A stretch of DNA of 64,000 nucleotides, from the NCBI RefSeq assembly GCF_031885415.1, contig NZ_CP116871.1:2728001-2792000 (forward strand). The letters are read 5' to 3'. The number at the start of each line of letters is the position of its first letter. Positions within the stretch are counted from its first letter, which is position 1. Positions 8,027 through 17,400 of this stretch are shown here, piece after piece. The translations under genes were made by a program, and so were the position numbers. The DNA is from Microbacterium forte (GTDB lineage Bacteria; Actinomycetota; Actinomycetes; Actinomycetales; Microbacteriaceae). The notes under the pieces are model-generated. The model made no database searches. It was not told the origin of the DNA and saw nothing but the letters and a program-made list of their open reading frames with translations.

Positions 8027-9733
8027 ATGGAGGACATGTCCGTCAACCCGCACGAATCCCGGCCGTGGCTCGCCTCCTACGCAGATGACGTTCCTGCGGA
8101 GATCGAGGCTCCGACTCAGACGCTGCCCGAGATGATGGCGGCCAGCGTCTCCGCATTCGCGCGTCGCCCGGCGCTCGAGTTCTTCGGCGCGGTGACGACC
8201 TACCGCGAGCTCGGCGATCAGATCACGCGCGCCGCCGAGGGGCTCCGGCGCCTGGGCGTGCGCAAGGGCGATCGCGTCGCGCTGGTGCTGCCCAACTGCC
8301 CGCAGCATGTCGTGGCCTTCTATGCGGCACTCCGTCTCGGCGCCATCGTGGTCGAGCACAATCCGCTCTACACGGCGAGGGAGCTGCGGCACCAGTTCGA
8401 GGATCACGGCGCGAAGGTCGCGATCGTCTGGGACAAGACGGTCGACACGATCGCGGACTTCCCCTCGGACCTGCGGGTCGAGCACATCGTGAGCGTCGAC
8501 CTCACCGAGGCGATGCCCGCCTCGCAGCGGATGCTCCTGCGACTGCCCATACCCAAGGCGCGCGCGTCGAGGGCCAAGCTGACAGCCACCCCGAAGACGC
8601 GTCGCGCGCTGGCCTGGAAGAAGCTGGTCGACCATCGTCCGCTCTCGCGTCGCATCGAGGGCCCTTCGCTGGGCGACACCGCGCTGTTGCAGTACACGAG
8701 TGGGACGACGGGCGACCCGAAGGGCGCGATCCTCACTCACGCGAACCTGCGCGCCAACGCGATGCAGGGTCGCGCATGGGTGCCAGGACTCGTCGACGGC
8801 AAGGAGACGTTCTACGGTGTGCTGCCGCTGTTCCACGCCTACGGGATGACGCTGTGCCTGACGTTCGCGATGAGCATCGGCGCGAAGCTCGTGCTGTTCC
8901 CGACCTTCGACCTCGGCCTCGTGACGAAGGCGGCGCGCACGAGTCCGCCGACCTTCCTCCCTGCCGTGCCGCCGATCTACGACCAGCTCGCGCGTGCCGC
9001 GTCACGCGGGACCATCGATCTCTCCACGGTCCGGTTCGCGATCTCCGGTGCGATGAGCCTGCCGGTCGCGACCGTGCAGCGGTGGGAGGAGGCGACCGGC
9101 GGCCTGCTCGTCGAGGGATACGGCATGACCGAGAGCTCGCCCGTCGCGCTCGGAAACCCGATGGGCCGCAGCCGCCGCCCCGGCACGGTCGGCGTGCCGT
9201 TCCCGAGCACCGAGATCCGCGTCGTCGATCCTGCCGACACCGACGTCGACATGCCGGCGGGCGAGCGGGGTGAGCTGCTCATCCGCGGACCTCAGGTGTT
9301 CCAGGGCTACTGGGGCCGCTCGAGCGACACCGCCGACGTGCTGCTCGCCGGCGGCTGGCTGCGCACCGGCGACATCGCCGAGGTCTCCGCCGACGGCTTC
9401 GTGACGATCGTGGACCGCCTCAAGGAGCTCATCATCACCGGCGGCTTCAACGTCTCGCCCAGCGAGGTCGAGGATGCGCTCGAGGCGCACCCTGACGTGG
9501 CCGCCGCCGCCGTGGTCGGTCTTCCGAGAGCGAGCGGAGGCGAAGAGGTCGCCGCCGCGGTCGTGCTCCGCGAGGGTGCGACACTCGACTCCGGCGCGCT
9601 GCGCGACTTCTGTCGCACCCGGCTGACCCCCTACAAGGTGCCCAAGCGCATCACGGCGGTCGATGATCTTCCTCGTTCGCTCATCGGCAAGGTGCTGCGC
9701 AGGCAGGTGCGGGATCGGATGCTCGCCGACTGA
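8027..9733 (+). CDS. Long-chain acyl-CoA ligase (AMP-forming)
   Basis: The 568-residue ANL-superfamily enzyme has the P-loop YTSGTTGDPKG, the adenylation motif GYGMTESSP, the GWLRTGDIAEV and DRLKELIITGGFNVSPSEVE hinge, and the C-terminal PRSLIGKVLRR containing the catalytic Lys. It activates a fatty or other carboxylic acid to its CoA thioester; the long N-terminal domain fits FadD-like enzymes. The start is uncertain: ATG 8027 has only a weak ribosome site, and ATG 8036 is preceded by GGAGG but with just 2 nt spacing. It stands alone between the tct operon and a LacI gene. Confidence 0.87.
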   Translation: MEDMSVNPHESRPWLASYADDVPAEIEAPTQTLPEMMAASVSAFARRPALEFFGAVTTYRELGDQITRAAEGLRRLGVRKGDRVALVLPNCPQHVVAFYAALRLGAIVVEHNPLYTARELRHQFEDHGAKVAIVWDKTVDTIADFPSDLRVEHIVSVDLTEAMPASQRMLLRLPIPKARASRAKLTATPKTRRALAWKKLVDHRPLSRRIEGPSLGDTALLQYTSGTTGDPKGAILTHANLRANAMQGRAWVPGLVDGKETFYGVLPLFHAYGMTLCLTFAMSIGAKLVLFPTFDLGLVTKAARTSPPTFLPAVPPIYDQLARAASRGTIDLSTVRFAISGAMSLPVATVQRWEEATGGLLVEGYGMTESSPVALGNPMGRSRRPGTVGVPFPSTEIRVVDPADTDVDMPAGERGELLIRGPQVFQGYWGRSSDTADVLLAGGWLRTGDIAEVSADGFVTIVDRLKELIITGGFNVSPSEVEDALEAHPDVAAAAVVGLPRASGGEEVAAAVVLREGATLDSGALRDFCRTRLTPYKVPKRITAVDDLPRSLIGKVLRRQVRDRMLAD

Positions 9734-9776
9734 CCGTCGGACCTCGTGCGCCCGATCGCGAGCTCCCCGACGCGAT

Positions 9777-9792
9777 TGAAATCGGTTACAGT
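9777..9792 (+). promoter_or_regulatory. LacI-type operator overlapping a leaderless promoter
   Basis: TGAAATCGGTTACA (9777-9790) is an imperfect palindrome with the central CG typical of LacI-family sites. It overlaps the -10 box TACAGT (9787-9792), which ends 6 nt before ATG 9799. The same operator, in perfect form, lies before the isomerase gene at 11303-11316. The LacI gene is therefore probably autoregulated. Confidence 0.72.
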
Positions 9793-9798
9793 GTGCCG

Positions 9799-10794
9799 AT
9801 GGTCACGATCTACGACGTCGCTCGACTCGCGCAGGTCTCGCCGGCCACCGTCTCGCGCGTGTTCAACGGCACCAGCGTCTCGGCGTCGAAGGTCGAGGCG
9901 GTGCGTCGAGCCGCCGAACAGCTGCGCTTCACCCCCAACCGCACCGCTCGCACCCTGCGGCGGCAGAGCTCCGAGGTCATCGGCCTCGTGATCCCCGACA
10001 TCGAGAACCCGTACTTCACCGAGATGGCCCGAGGTGTCGAAGACGTCGCCTCGGAGGCCGGGTACTCGGTCGTGCTCTGCAACTCCGACTCGCAGCTCGA
10101 GAAGGAGGCGACCTATCTGCAGATCGCGATCTCCGAGCACATGTCCGGCGTGATCATCGCGACCGCCGACGAGCGCTCCGACCTCGGCGGCATCCTCGCG
10201 ACGGGGCGGCCGGTCGTCGCCGTCGACCGCAGCACGACCTACGACATCGACGGCGTCGTCATGGCGAACCGGGCGGCCGGCGCCTCGGCCGCGAAAGACC
10301 TCATCGATGCCGGATACCGGCGCATCGCCTACATCGGCGGTCCCGAGCACATCGACACGGCGGCCGAACGGGCCGCGGGCTGGCGACAGGCGCTGAGCGC
10401 AGCGCATCCGGATCTCGACCTCGACGACCTCGAGCGGTTCACCACGTTCCGCGTCGACGGCGGGCGAGAGGCGATGGAGCAGCTGCTCGCACTCCCCGAG
10501 CCGCCTGATGCCGTGGTGGCCGGCAACAACCTCATCGGCGTCGGAGCGATCCAGGTGCTGTCCGAGCAGGGCCTGACCCCGCCGCAGGTCGGCGTGGCGG
10601 TGATCGGTTCGCTGCCCTTCACGACGCTCTCGCCCACAGCCGTGACGGTCGTGCGGCTGCCCGCACGTCACATGGGAGTGACGGCGGCGCGGATGCTGCT
10701 GGAGCGCATCGGCGGCGATGATCAGCCGTCGCGCACGGTGGTGCTGCGCAACGAGATCCAGCCGGCCAGCGCCGTCGCCACGGCCAGGGGCTGA
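9799..10794 (+). CDS. LacI-family transcriptional regulator
   Basis: The 331-residue protein begins with a LacI helix-turn-helix (IYDVARLAQVSPATVSRVFNG, with the YQ/VS-type contact positions) and a hinge helix. A periplasmic-binding-protein-like ligand domain follows (VIGLVIPDIENPYFTEMARGVE). I chose ATG 9799 over GTG 9793 because the -10 box TACAGT ends exactly 6 nt before it, fitting leaderless translation. Its operator overlaps its own promoter and recurs before the gene at 11359, the likely regulated target. Confidence 0.87.
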   Translation: MVTIYDVARLAQVSPATVSRVFNGTSVSASKVEAVRRAAEQLRFTPNRTARTLRRQSSEVIGLVIPDIENPYFTEMARGVEDVASEAGYSVVLCNSDSQLEKEATYLQIAISEHMSGVIIATADERSDLGGILATGRPVVAVDRSTTYDIDGVVMANRAAGASAAKDLIDAGYRRIAYIGGPEHIDTAAERAAGWRQALSAAHPDLDLDDLERFTTFRVDGGREAMEQLLALPEPPDAVVAGNNLIGVGAIQVLSEQGLTPPQVGVAVIGSLPFTTLSPTAVTVVRLPARHMGVTAARMLLERIGGDDQPSRTVVLRNEIQPASAVATARG

Positions 10795-10810
10795 CAGCAC
10801 ACGCGATCCC

Positions 10811-11176
10811 TCACTGAGACCGCCAGAACCGGGTCGCGAGGTGCGTGAGCTCGGTGTCGAGGTCGTCGACTTTGCCCTCGACACGAGTGAGTCGGGTGTC
10901 GAGGGAGTCGAGCCGCACGTTCATCACCTCGAAACCGGCTCGCATCTCAGTGCGCAGCACGTCGATCTCGCCGCGCAACTCGCCGCGAAGGCCCCCGATC
11001 TCGCCGCCGAGCTCGCTGCGAAGGCCGACGATCTCGCCGCCGAGCTCGCCGCGAAGGCCCCCGATCTCGGCGCGAAGCACCCGGCTGAACTGTGTCGTCA
11101 TCAGGGTCATGCCGCCGAGCATCGCGCTCGCGAAGATGCCGATCATCGTCCAGGCCTGCGGATCGCTCAAGTCCAT
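10811..11176 (-). CDS. Small membrane-anchored coiled-coil protein with 11-residue repeats
   Basis: The 121-residue protein of unknown function has one N-terminal membrane segment (about residues 9-30). It continues with a long amphipathic helix made of an 11-residue repeat of the type EIGGLRGELGG (about residues 38-80), then a second heptad-like part. The repeat is also visible in the DNA as 33-bp units (about 10960-11080). Hendecad repeats usually form right-handed coiled coils. It converges on the LacI gene and lies between that regulator and its presumed target. A GGAGG lies very close to ATG 11176. Confidence 0.6.
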   Translation of the reverse strand: MDLSDPQAWTMIGIFASAMLGGMTLMTTQFSRVLRAEIGGLRGELGGEIVGLRSELGGEIGGLRGELRGEIDVLRTEMRAGFEVMNVRLDSLDTRLTRVEGKVDDLDTELTHLATRFWRSQ

Positions 11177-11302
11177 ACCTCCATTGTTCGGCGCGGAACT
11201 CAGGATGTCACCGGGCTCCCGCGCTGTATGCCGGAGTTCACACTCGGTGTGCACAAGTCGGCGATGTTGGCGACAGTGCAGAACGGATGGCCGGTTGCGG
11301 TC

Positions 11303-11324
11303 TGAAACCGATTTCACATACAGT
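11303..11324 (+). promoter_or_regulatory. LacI-type operator and -10 box before the isomerase-like gene
   Basis: TGAAACCGATTTCA (11303-11316) is a 14-bp palindrome with central CG, matching 12 of 14 bases of the (reverse-complemented) site before the LacI gene at 9799. The -10 box TACAGT (11319-11324) lies 2 bp downstream, the same hexamer used by the LacI gene. A weak TTGCGG could be the -35. Confidence 0.72.
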
Positions 11325-11358
11325 GGCAGAACACGTGCGATCAAGGAGGACGCGAGTC

Positions 11359-12990
11359 ATGACCTACACCCTGCCGGCACCGGCATCCCGACCGGCGTCC
11401 GCGCCGAAGACCGCGTACCTGATCGCCTCGGGCGACCTGCGCGAAGCCGCCAACACCGGCGGCTGGCCCGTGCAGGTCGAGCTCGAAGCAGGCGTGACCG
11501 GCGTCTTCAACGACCTGGGGTGGACTGTCATCCGCGCCAACGACGTCGACCCTGCGACCGGCCACGGCTTCATCTCGAGCCAGCGCATGGGTCTCGAGGT
11601 CTTCAAGAACATTCCGACGGATGCCCCGCTGATCGTCGCCGAGGCGGTGTGGCAGTACTCGCACCACGTGCTCGCAGGTCTGCGCACGCATGAGGGTCCG
11701 ATCCTCACCGTCGCGAACTTCGCGGGTGACTGGCCCGGCCTCGTCGGGCTCCTCGGCCTGAACGCCGGCCTCACCAAGATGGACAAGCCCTACGCCACGA
11801 TCTGGTCGGTCGACTTCACCGACGACTGGTTCCGGGCCGGGATCGAGGAGTGGACCGAGACCGGCTCGATCACGCACGACGCGTCGCACGTGCGCCCGCT
11901 GCCCGAACTTCCCGACAGCCCCGAGAAGCTGCTGGGCGAGGCGCTGGCCGCCGAGCTTCGCGCCGAGAAGGCCATCATCGGCGTCTTCGACGAGGGCTGC
12001 ATGGGCATGTACAACGCGATCTTCGACGACGAGCTGCTCAACAAGACCGGCATCTACAAAGAGCGCCTCTCGCAGTCGGCTCTGTATGCCGAGATGCTCG
12101 AGGTGGGCGACGACGAGGCGGATGCCGCCTACGACTGGCTGATCGACGCGGGCATGACGTTCCGGTACGGCGAGGACGCCGAGACCGAGCTGACCCGCGA
12201 GCAGGTGCAGTGGCAGCTGAAGATGTACATCGCCGCGCTCCGCATCGCCGACGACTTCGGCCTCGACGCGGTCGGCATCCAGTATCAGCAGGGCCTGAAG
12301 GACCTGGTCCCGGCATCGGATCTGGCCGAGGGGATCCTGAACTCGACCGAGCGCCCGCCCGTCACCTCCCGCGACGGCTCGCGCGTGCTGCACGAGGGCC
12401 GTGCGTTCCCGCACTTCAACGAGGCCGACGAGGGCGTCGCGGTCGACGCGCTGGTCACCGATCGGGTGTGGCGCGCGATGGGACTCGTGCCCGACAACAC
12501 CCTGCACGACGTGCGCTGGGGCGAAGATCACGACGGCCAGTTCGTCTGGGTCTACGAGATCTCGGGGTCGGTGCCCGCGTCGCACCTCGGCGGCTGGCAG
12601 AACGCCGAAGGATGGCGTCAGGGCCACGTGTTCTTCCCGGCGGGCGGCGCGACGATCAACGGCGTCTCGAAGCCCGGCGAGATCGTGCTGTCGCGCGTGT
12701 TCATCGCCGACGGCATCCTGCAGGCCGACATCTTCCGCGCCTCCGTCGTCGAGCTCCCGGCGGAGGAGACCCAGCGCCGCAAGGATGCGACGAACCCTGA
12801 GTGGCCGATCGCGCACGTGGTGCTGCACGGCATCTCGCGCGATCAGTTCATGGCGCGGCACAAGGCCAACCACGCTCAGCTCGTCTATGCGCCGGATGCC
12901 GAGACGGCCGACAAGGCGCTGGTCGCCAAGGCTGCGATGTTCGCGGGCATGGGCATCAAGGTCAACCTGGTCGGAGACGTGACGATCTGA
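11359..12990 (+). CDS. L-fucose/L-arabinose isomerase-family protein
   Basis: The 543-residue protein reads as a fucose-isomerase-like fold: an N-terminal Rossmann-type half (AYLIASGDLR, PLIVAEAVWQYSH, PILTVANFAGDWPGLVGLLGLNAGL) and a later metal-site region (GIQYQQGLKDLVPASDLAEG). Which Asp and Glu bind the metal I cannot assign with certainty. Such proteins interconvert aldoses and ketoses, but several members have uncertain substrates. AAGGAGGA lies 8 nt before ATG 11359. It appears to be a single-gene unit between a LacI operator and a strong terminator, with no sugar kinase or transporter adjacent. Confidence 0.75.
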   Translation: MTYTLPAPASRPASAPKTAYLIASGDLREAANTGGWPVQVELEAGVTGVFNDLGWTVIRANDVDPATGHGFISSQRMGLEVFKNIPTDAPLIVAEAVWQYSHHVLAGLRTHEGPILTVANFAGDWPGLVGLLGLNAGLTKMDKPYATIWSVDFTDDWFRAGIEEWTETGSITHDASHVRPLPELPDSPEKLLGEALAAELRAEKAIIGVFDEGCMGMYNAIFDDELLNKTGIYKERLSQSALYAEMLEVGDDEADAAYDWLIDAGMTFRYGEDAETELTREQVQWQLKMYIAALRIADDFGLDAVGIQYQQGLKDLVPASDLAEGILNSTERPPVTSRDGSRVLHEGRAFPHFNEADEGVAVDALVTDRVWRAMGLVPDNTLHDVRWGEDHDGQFVWVYEISGSVPASHLGGWQNAEGWRQGHVFFPAGGATINGVSKPGEIVLSRVFIADGILQADIFRASVVELPAEETQRRKDATNPEWPIAHVVLHGISRDQFMARHKANHAQLVYAPDAETADKALVAKAAMFAGMGIKVNLVGDVTI

Positions 12991-13026
12991 CCGCTGGGTG
13001 AGGGTGAGCTCCGGAGGGCGGCCGGG

Positions 13027-13060
13027 GGAGGGGGCGGATGCTGCGGCATCCGCCCCCTCC
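13027..13060 (+). terminator. Strong hairpin terminator after the isomerase-like gene
   Basis: A 15-bp perfect GC-rich stem (13027-13041 with 13046-13060) closes the tetraloop TGCG. No long T-run follows. Its core is identical to the clpB terminator at 40721-40756. Confidence 0.8.
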
Positions 13061-13094
13061 TGGCTGTCGGGCCGGACTTCTTCCGCGTGGCGTA

Positions 13095-13109
13095 CTTAAG
13101 CGCTATAGT
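13095..13109 (+). promoter_or_regulatory. Mannosyl-regulon operator over the endoglycosidase promoter
   Basis: CTTAAGCGCTATAG (13095-13108) fits the shared pattern CTNAAGCGNTNTAG found five times in this locus. Its right half forms the -10 box TATAGT (13104-13109) of the GH18 gene. Repressor binding would occlude the promoter. Confidence 0.75.
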
Positions 13110-13170
13110 CGGCCGCAGGTCGCGACGGTGCGGCCGGATTCGACAACGACGCCGAAGGAGACGATCCGTC

Positions 13171-14379
13171 ATGAGTCAGAACGTCAGGAATCACCGATTG
13201 CGAAAGAGCATCGCCGGGCTGGGGGTGCTCGCGACCGCTGCTGCAGGCATTCTCACCGGTTCGCTGGGGGCTGCCGCCGAGAGTGCTGAGCCGGCCGACC
13301 CGAAGCTCGCCGTCTATGTCGAGGTGAACTCGAACGATTTAGCCAACGTCGCCGACTACACGCTCGCCGAGTCCGGCGATGCAGCCATCGACATGGCGAT
13401 GATCTTCGCTGCGAACATCAACTACGACGGTGAGAAGGCATACCTGCACTTCAACGAGCGGGTCACCGAGACGCTCGATGATGCCGAGACGCAGATCCGT
13501 CCTGTGCAGGCGAAGGGCACCAAGGTGCTGCTCTCGGTGCTCGGCAACCACCAGGGTGCCGGCTTCGCGAACTTCACCTCGTTCGCGCAGGCCGATGCGT
13601 TCGCCGCTCAGCTCGCCGACGCCGTGACGACCTATGGGCTCGACGGCATCGACTTCGACGACGAGTGGACGAACTACGGCGCCAATGGCACGCCGCAGCC
13701 CAATGCGGAGTCGTTCGGATGGCTGGCCACCGCGCTGCGCGACCGCCTCGGCCCCGACAAGATCATCAGCCTGTACGCGATCGGCCCGACCTATACGACG
13801 ACCGACTTCACGCTGTTCGATGCAGCGAGCGTGCTCGACTACGCCTGGAACCCCTACTACCCGACCTACGATGCGCCCGTCGTTCCCGGCCTCGAGGACC
13901 GCGGTCTGCTCGGGGCTGCGGCCATCGACCTGGGGAACACGAGCGCAGCCACCGCCGCGGACTTCGCGACCCGCACTGTCGCCGACGGCTACGGCGTCTA
14001 TGTCGCCTACAACCTCACCGCGACCGACCAGTCGGCGTATCTCTCGGGCATCACCGAGGCGCTGAAGGGCGAGGCGACCGAGTATCGGGCGGCGCCCCGC
14101 GACACGACGCCCCCGACCGTCACGGTCAAGGAGGGCGCGCGGTTCACGAAGGGCGATGCGGCGGCCGGCTATCAGCGGGTCAGCTTCACGCTGTACGACG
14201 AGGGCAAGATCGACAGGCTCTACGTCAACGGCGTCGAGAAGGATCTCACAGACAACGAGTGGAGCGACCTGAACTTCGTGAAGTCGGGTGCCTTCGGAGC
14301 GGTCACTGGCGCGAACACGCTACAGGTCGTCGACGTCGCCGGGAACACCACCGAGGTGTCGTTCATCCTGTCGAAGTGA
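13171..14379 (+). CDS. Secreted GH18 endo-beta-N-acetylglucosaminidase (Endo H type)
   Basis: The 402-residue secreted protein has a Sec signal peptide (basic start, hydrophobic 13-35, cleavage near GAAAES). Its catalytic domain (about 45-325) carries YGLDGIDFDDEW, the GH18 DxxDxDxE motif, with Asp163 and catalytic Glu165 corresponding to the Asp/Glu pair of Endo H. Endo H-type enzymes cut between the two core GlcNAc residues of high-mannose N-glycans. A C-terminal module of about 75 residues (from DTTPPTVTVKEG) is an Ig-like domain common on actinobacterial secreted enzymes. ATG 13171 has GAAGGAG upstream. It shares an operator with the importer and mannosidases nearby. Confidence 0.85.
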   Translation: MSQNVRNHRLRKSIAGLGVLATAAAGILTGSLGAAAESAEPADPKLAVYVEVNSNDLANVADYTLAESGDAAIDMAMIFAANINYDGEKAYLHFNERVTETLDDAETQIRPVQAKGTKVLLSVLGNHQGAGFANFTSFAQADAFAAQLADAVTTYGLDGIDFDDEWTNYGANGTPQPNAESFGWLATALRDRLGPDKIISLYAIGPTYTTTDFTLFDAASVLDYAWNPYYPTYDAPVVPGLEDRGLLGAAAIDLGNTSAATAADFATRTVADGYGVYVAYNLTATDQSAYLSGITEALKGEATEYRAAPRDTTPPTVTVKEGARFTKGDAAAGYQRVSFTLYDEGKIDRLYVNGVEKDLTDNEWSDLNFVKSGAFGAVTGANTLQVVDVAGNTTEVSFILSK

Positions 14380-14446
14380 TCACCTGAGATCGAAGCGATC
14401 ACCTGAGATCGAAGTGATCACCTGAGATCGAAGCGATCACCCGAGG
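14371..14446. repeat. Four tandem 19-bp repeats across two convergent stop codons
   Basis: Four consecutive units of the form TCGAAGYGATCACCTGAGA occupy 14371-14389, 14390-14408, 14409-14427 and 14428-14446; the last is slightly degenerate. Position 7 alternates T, C, T, C, so the true unit may be a duplicated 38 bp. The first copy contains the stop of the GH18 gene and the last contains the stop of the GH92 gene on the other strand. Confidence 0.85.
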
Positions 14447-17400
14447 TCGAAGACCTCGATCTGACGGATCGTGACCCCGGCCTCCGCCCGCACGCGGATC
14501 GCCGGGGTCACGACCCGTGCCGCCAGCTCGAACGGGGTGGTGCGGTCTGCGGCCAGCTCCGCGTCGTGCGTGGTCGGTGCCGCGGTCCAGTTCCCGTCCT
14601 CATCGATGACCTCCCACTGCAGGCGCGACGATGGGGCTGCAGCGACCATCGTCACGGTGAGGTCGCTCACGGCGCGGGGCTCGGCGAAGCGGCATCCCGC
14701 CCATTCGCCGGCGGCCAGGGCGACGCCGCTCGAACCGCCATGCGCGCCGTCGTCGAAGAGGCGCCGGGCATCGACGACGGATGCCGCTGCGATCACATCG
14801 GCTCGCTCGGCCGTCAGATCGCGACACCAGGTCGAGTGGGCTGCCGGTGCGTGCTCACCCGTCTCGAGGGCATCCGAAGGATCGGTGCCGAAGACCAGTT
14901 CGAGGTCGGCGTCACCAGCCAGCGCGGCGATGGGGAGCTCGGCGCGATCGAGATCGACCCCGTCGAGTCGCGCGCTCTGCAGCACGTGGGCAGTCGGCTC
15001 GCTGCGGTGAGAGCGGATGCGCAGCGAGGAGCCGTCGGCGCGATCGACGCGGATGTCTTCGAAGAGGGGAGACCCGATCCGCAGCACTCCCGACGCGAGC
15101 TCGAGCGGGTAGAGCCCGAGAGCCGCCCACAGCCACCACGCGCTCATCTCGCCGTTGTCCTCGTCGCCGGGGAAGCCCTGACCGATGTGGGCGCCCGCGA
15201 AGAGGCGGGCGGCGAGCTCGTTCACGATCGCCGCGGTGCGCCATGGCCGGTCACTGAACGCGTACATGAAGGGGATGTGGTGGGCGGGCTGATTCGAGAT
15301 CGCGCACATGCCGGAGCGCAGCGCCCGCGCCTCGCGCTGCTCGTGGATGACCGCGCCGTATGCTCCGCCGAAGCGCTCGTCGGCTGTCTCGGGCTCCGCG
15401 AAGAGGTCGTCGAGATGCTGGCCGAAGGCGTCGCGGCCGCCATGCAGCGTCGCGAGTCCGACTCCGTCGTGCACGGCGCCGACCGACATGCCCCAGGCGT
15501 TCGTCTCGACATTGTCGCCGCCCCAGGTCCGCGGGTCGAAGGCCGGCGCGAAGCCGCCCGCGGAGTCCTTGCCGCGGAGGAAGCCGGAGTCCGCATCGAA
15601 CAGGGTGCGGTACGACAGCGCCCGGTTCGCGAAGTACCGGGCGAAAGAGCGGTAGCGCGCGGCATCCTGTGCGGACTCCGCATCGGCGGCGAGCTGCGCG
15701 GCGAACCGGCCCAGTGCGGCATCGCTCACCGCGTTCTCGATGGTCCAGCTCATGCCCTCGGGCACGTCGGACGAGATGAATCCGGTGAATCGCCCGCGAG
15801 CGATGCCCTTGCGTCCGCGCAGCGCATCGGGCCCCGGCTCGCAGGCGTTGCGCCAGCCGCTCTCGAACGCCTCCGCACGGTCGAACTCCACTCCCCACCG
15901 GGCGGCGTCGGCGAAGATCTGGTCGCTCGACGTTCCCACCATGCTGTCGACGTATCCCGGGGCGCTCCACCGGGCCATCCAGCCTCCACGGCGATACTGC
16001 TCGAGCTGTCCGTCGAGCAGCCTGCCCGTCACGGCAGGGTCGAGCAGCGCGAGTGCCGGCCATTCGGTGCGGTAGGTGTCCCAGTAGCCGTTGTTCACCA
16101 CCAGCTCGCCGTCGACGATCGGGGCGCTGGTGGCGCGTTCGCCGAACGGCTCTCGCGCCGCGAAGACGTCGGCGAATCGAGGGATCGGGGCATCGGCGGT
16201 TCCCGCGTTCTCGGCGGCGGTGTTCGGATACAGATGCATCCGGTGCAGGGCCGCGGCGATCCGGCTCACATGCTCGTCGTGCGCCAGTCGGCGATACGGA
16301 GCCTCCGCCTCGGGGAGGGGCGGGATGGTCACGCGACCCAGCACGCGGTTCCAGGATGCTGCGGATGCCGCCCGCACCTCGTCGTAGGTCACCTCGGCCG
16401 GCGCTTCGAGGTCGAGGCTGCGTCTGGCCTGCTCGATAGACACGAACGACACCGCCACGCGCACCTCGAGCGAACCGCGCCCGCCGACATAGCCGGCGAC
16501 GTGCACCCGCTCGGCGTCGTCGAGCGCGCCGCGCGGGCCCGACGCGTCGTCACCCTCGCTGCGCAGCACCACGCCCGCGAAGTAGCAGCGCGGAGCGTTG
16601 CCCCAGTCCTCGGTGCCCTCGGGCGTCCACCCTTCGAAGCCGCCGTCCTCCGTCCAGGTCAGGCGTCCCTCGTCGGTCGGCTGATCGATCACGAACCCGA
16701 CGATGGCGTCGGCCTCGGCGCCGCGCACCCGGAAGGCGGCGGCGTGCGAGGTCGCGGTCATCTCTGCGCGCAGTCCGCCGAGGTCGACCGCGTACTCGTG
16801 CGGGCGGGCGCGCTCGGACCCGGGGGTGATCCAGCGTCGACGCTCCCCACGGTCAGACATCGGGCGTCCGTCGAACGGCATGAGCTGGAGCACCGAGCGG
16901 TCGCCGATCCATGGACTGGGCTGATGGGAGAACTGCAGCGCTTCGAGGCGTCGCCCCGGCGGGTCGTCGTGGATGCTGGGGCGGTACGGCCAACGGGTGT
17001 CCGAGGCATCGGTCGCCGGAGTGACGAACGTGAAGCCGTGCGGAACGGCGACCGCGGGGATCGTGTTGCCGCGCGAGAAGCGCGGTCCGGAGTGCGTGCC
17101 TCGACGGGTGTCCACGCGTTCGACGGGAGGAAGGTCCGCCGCCGCGGGCTGCTGCGGCATCTCCTCGACGACGCACTGCACGAAGCCGCTGACGCTCGAG
17201 GGGAGATCCGCGTCGGTCGCCAGGGATCCTGTGCCCAGGACGAGTTCGACGGCGACCGAGGTGTGCGGCACAGAACCCGAACGCAGCGGGGCGAGAGACA
17301 CCGTGTCGGCGTTCCACTGCTCCGGCAGACTCCAGCGGGCCCCGAACTGCGCATCGGCGGTGAGCGGGAAGTCGTAGCGGTCGCGCACGGCGGCGATGTC

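Noticed and set aside
14371..14446. Possible CRISPR-like array
   Set aside because: The 19-bp units are directly adjacent with no spacers; it is a simple tandem repeat.
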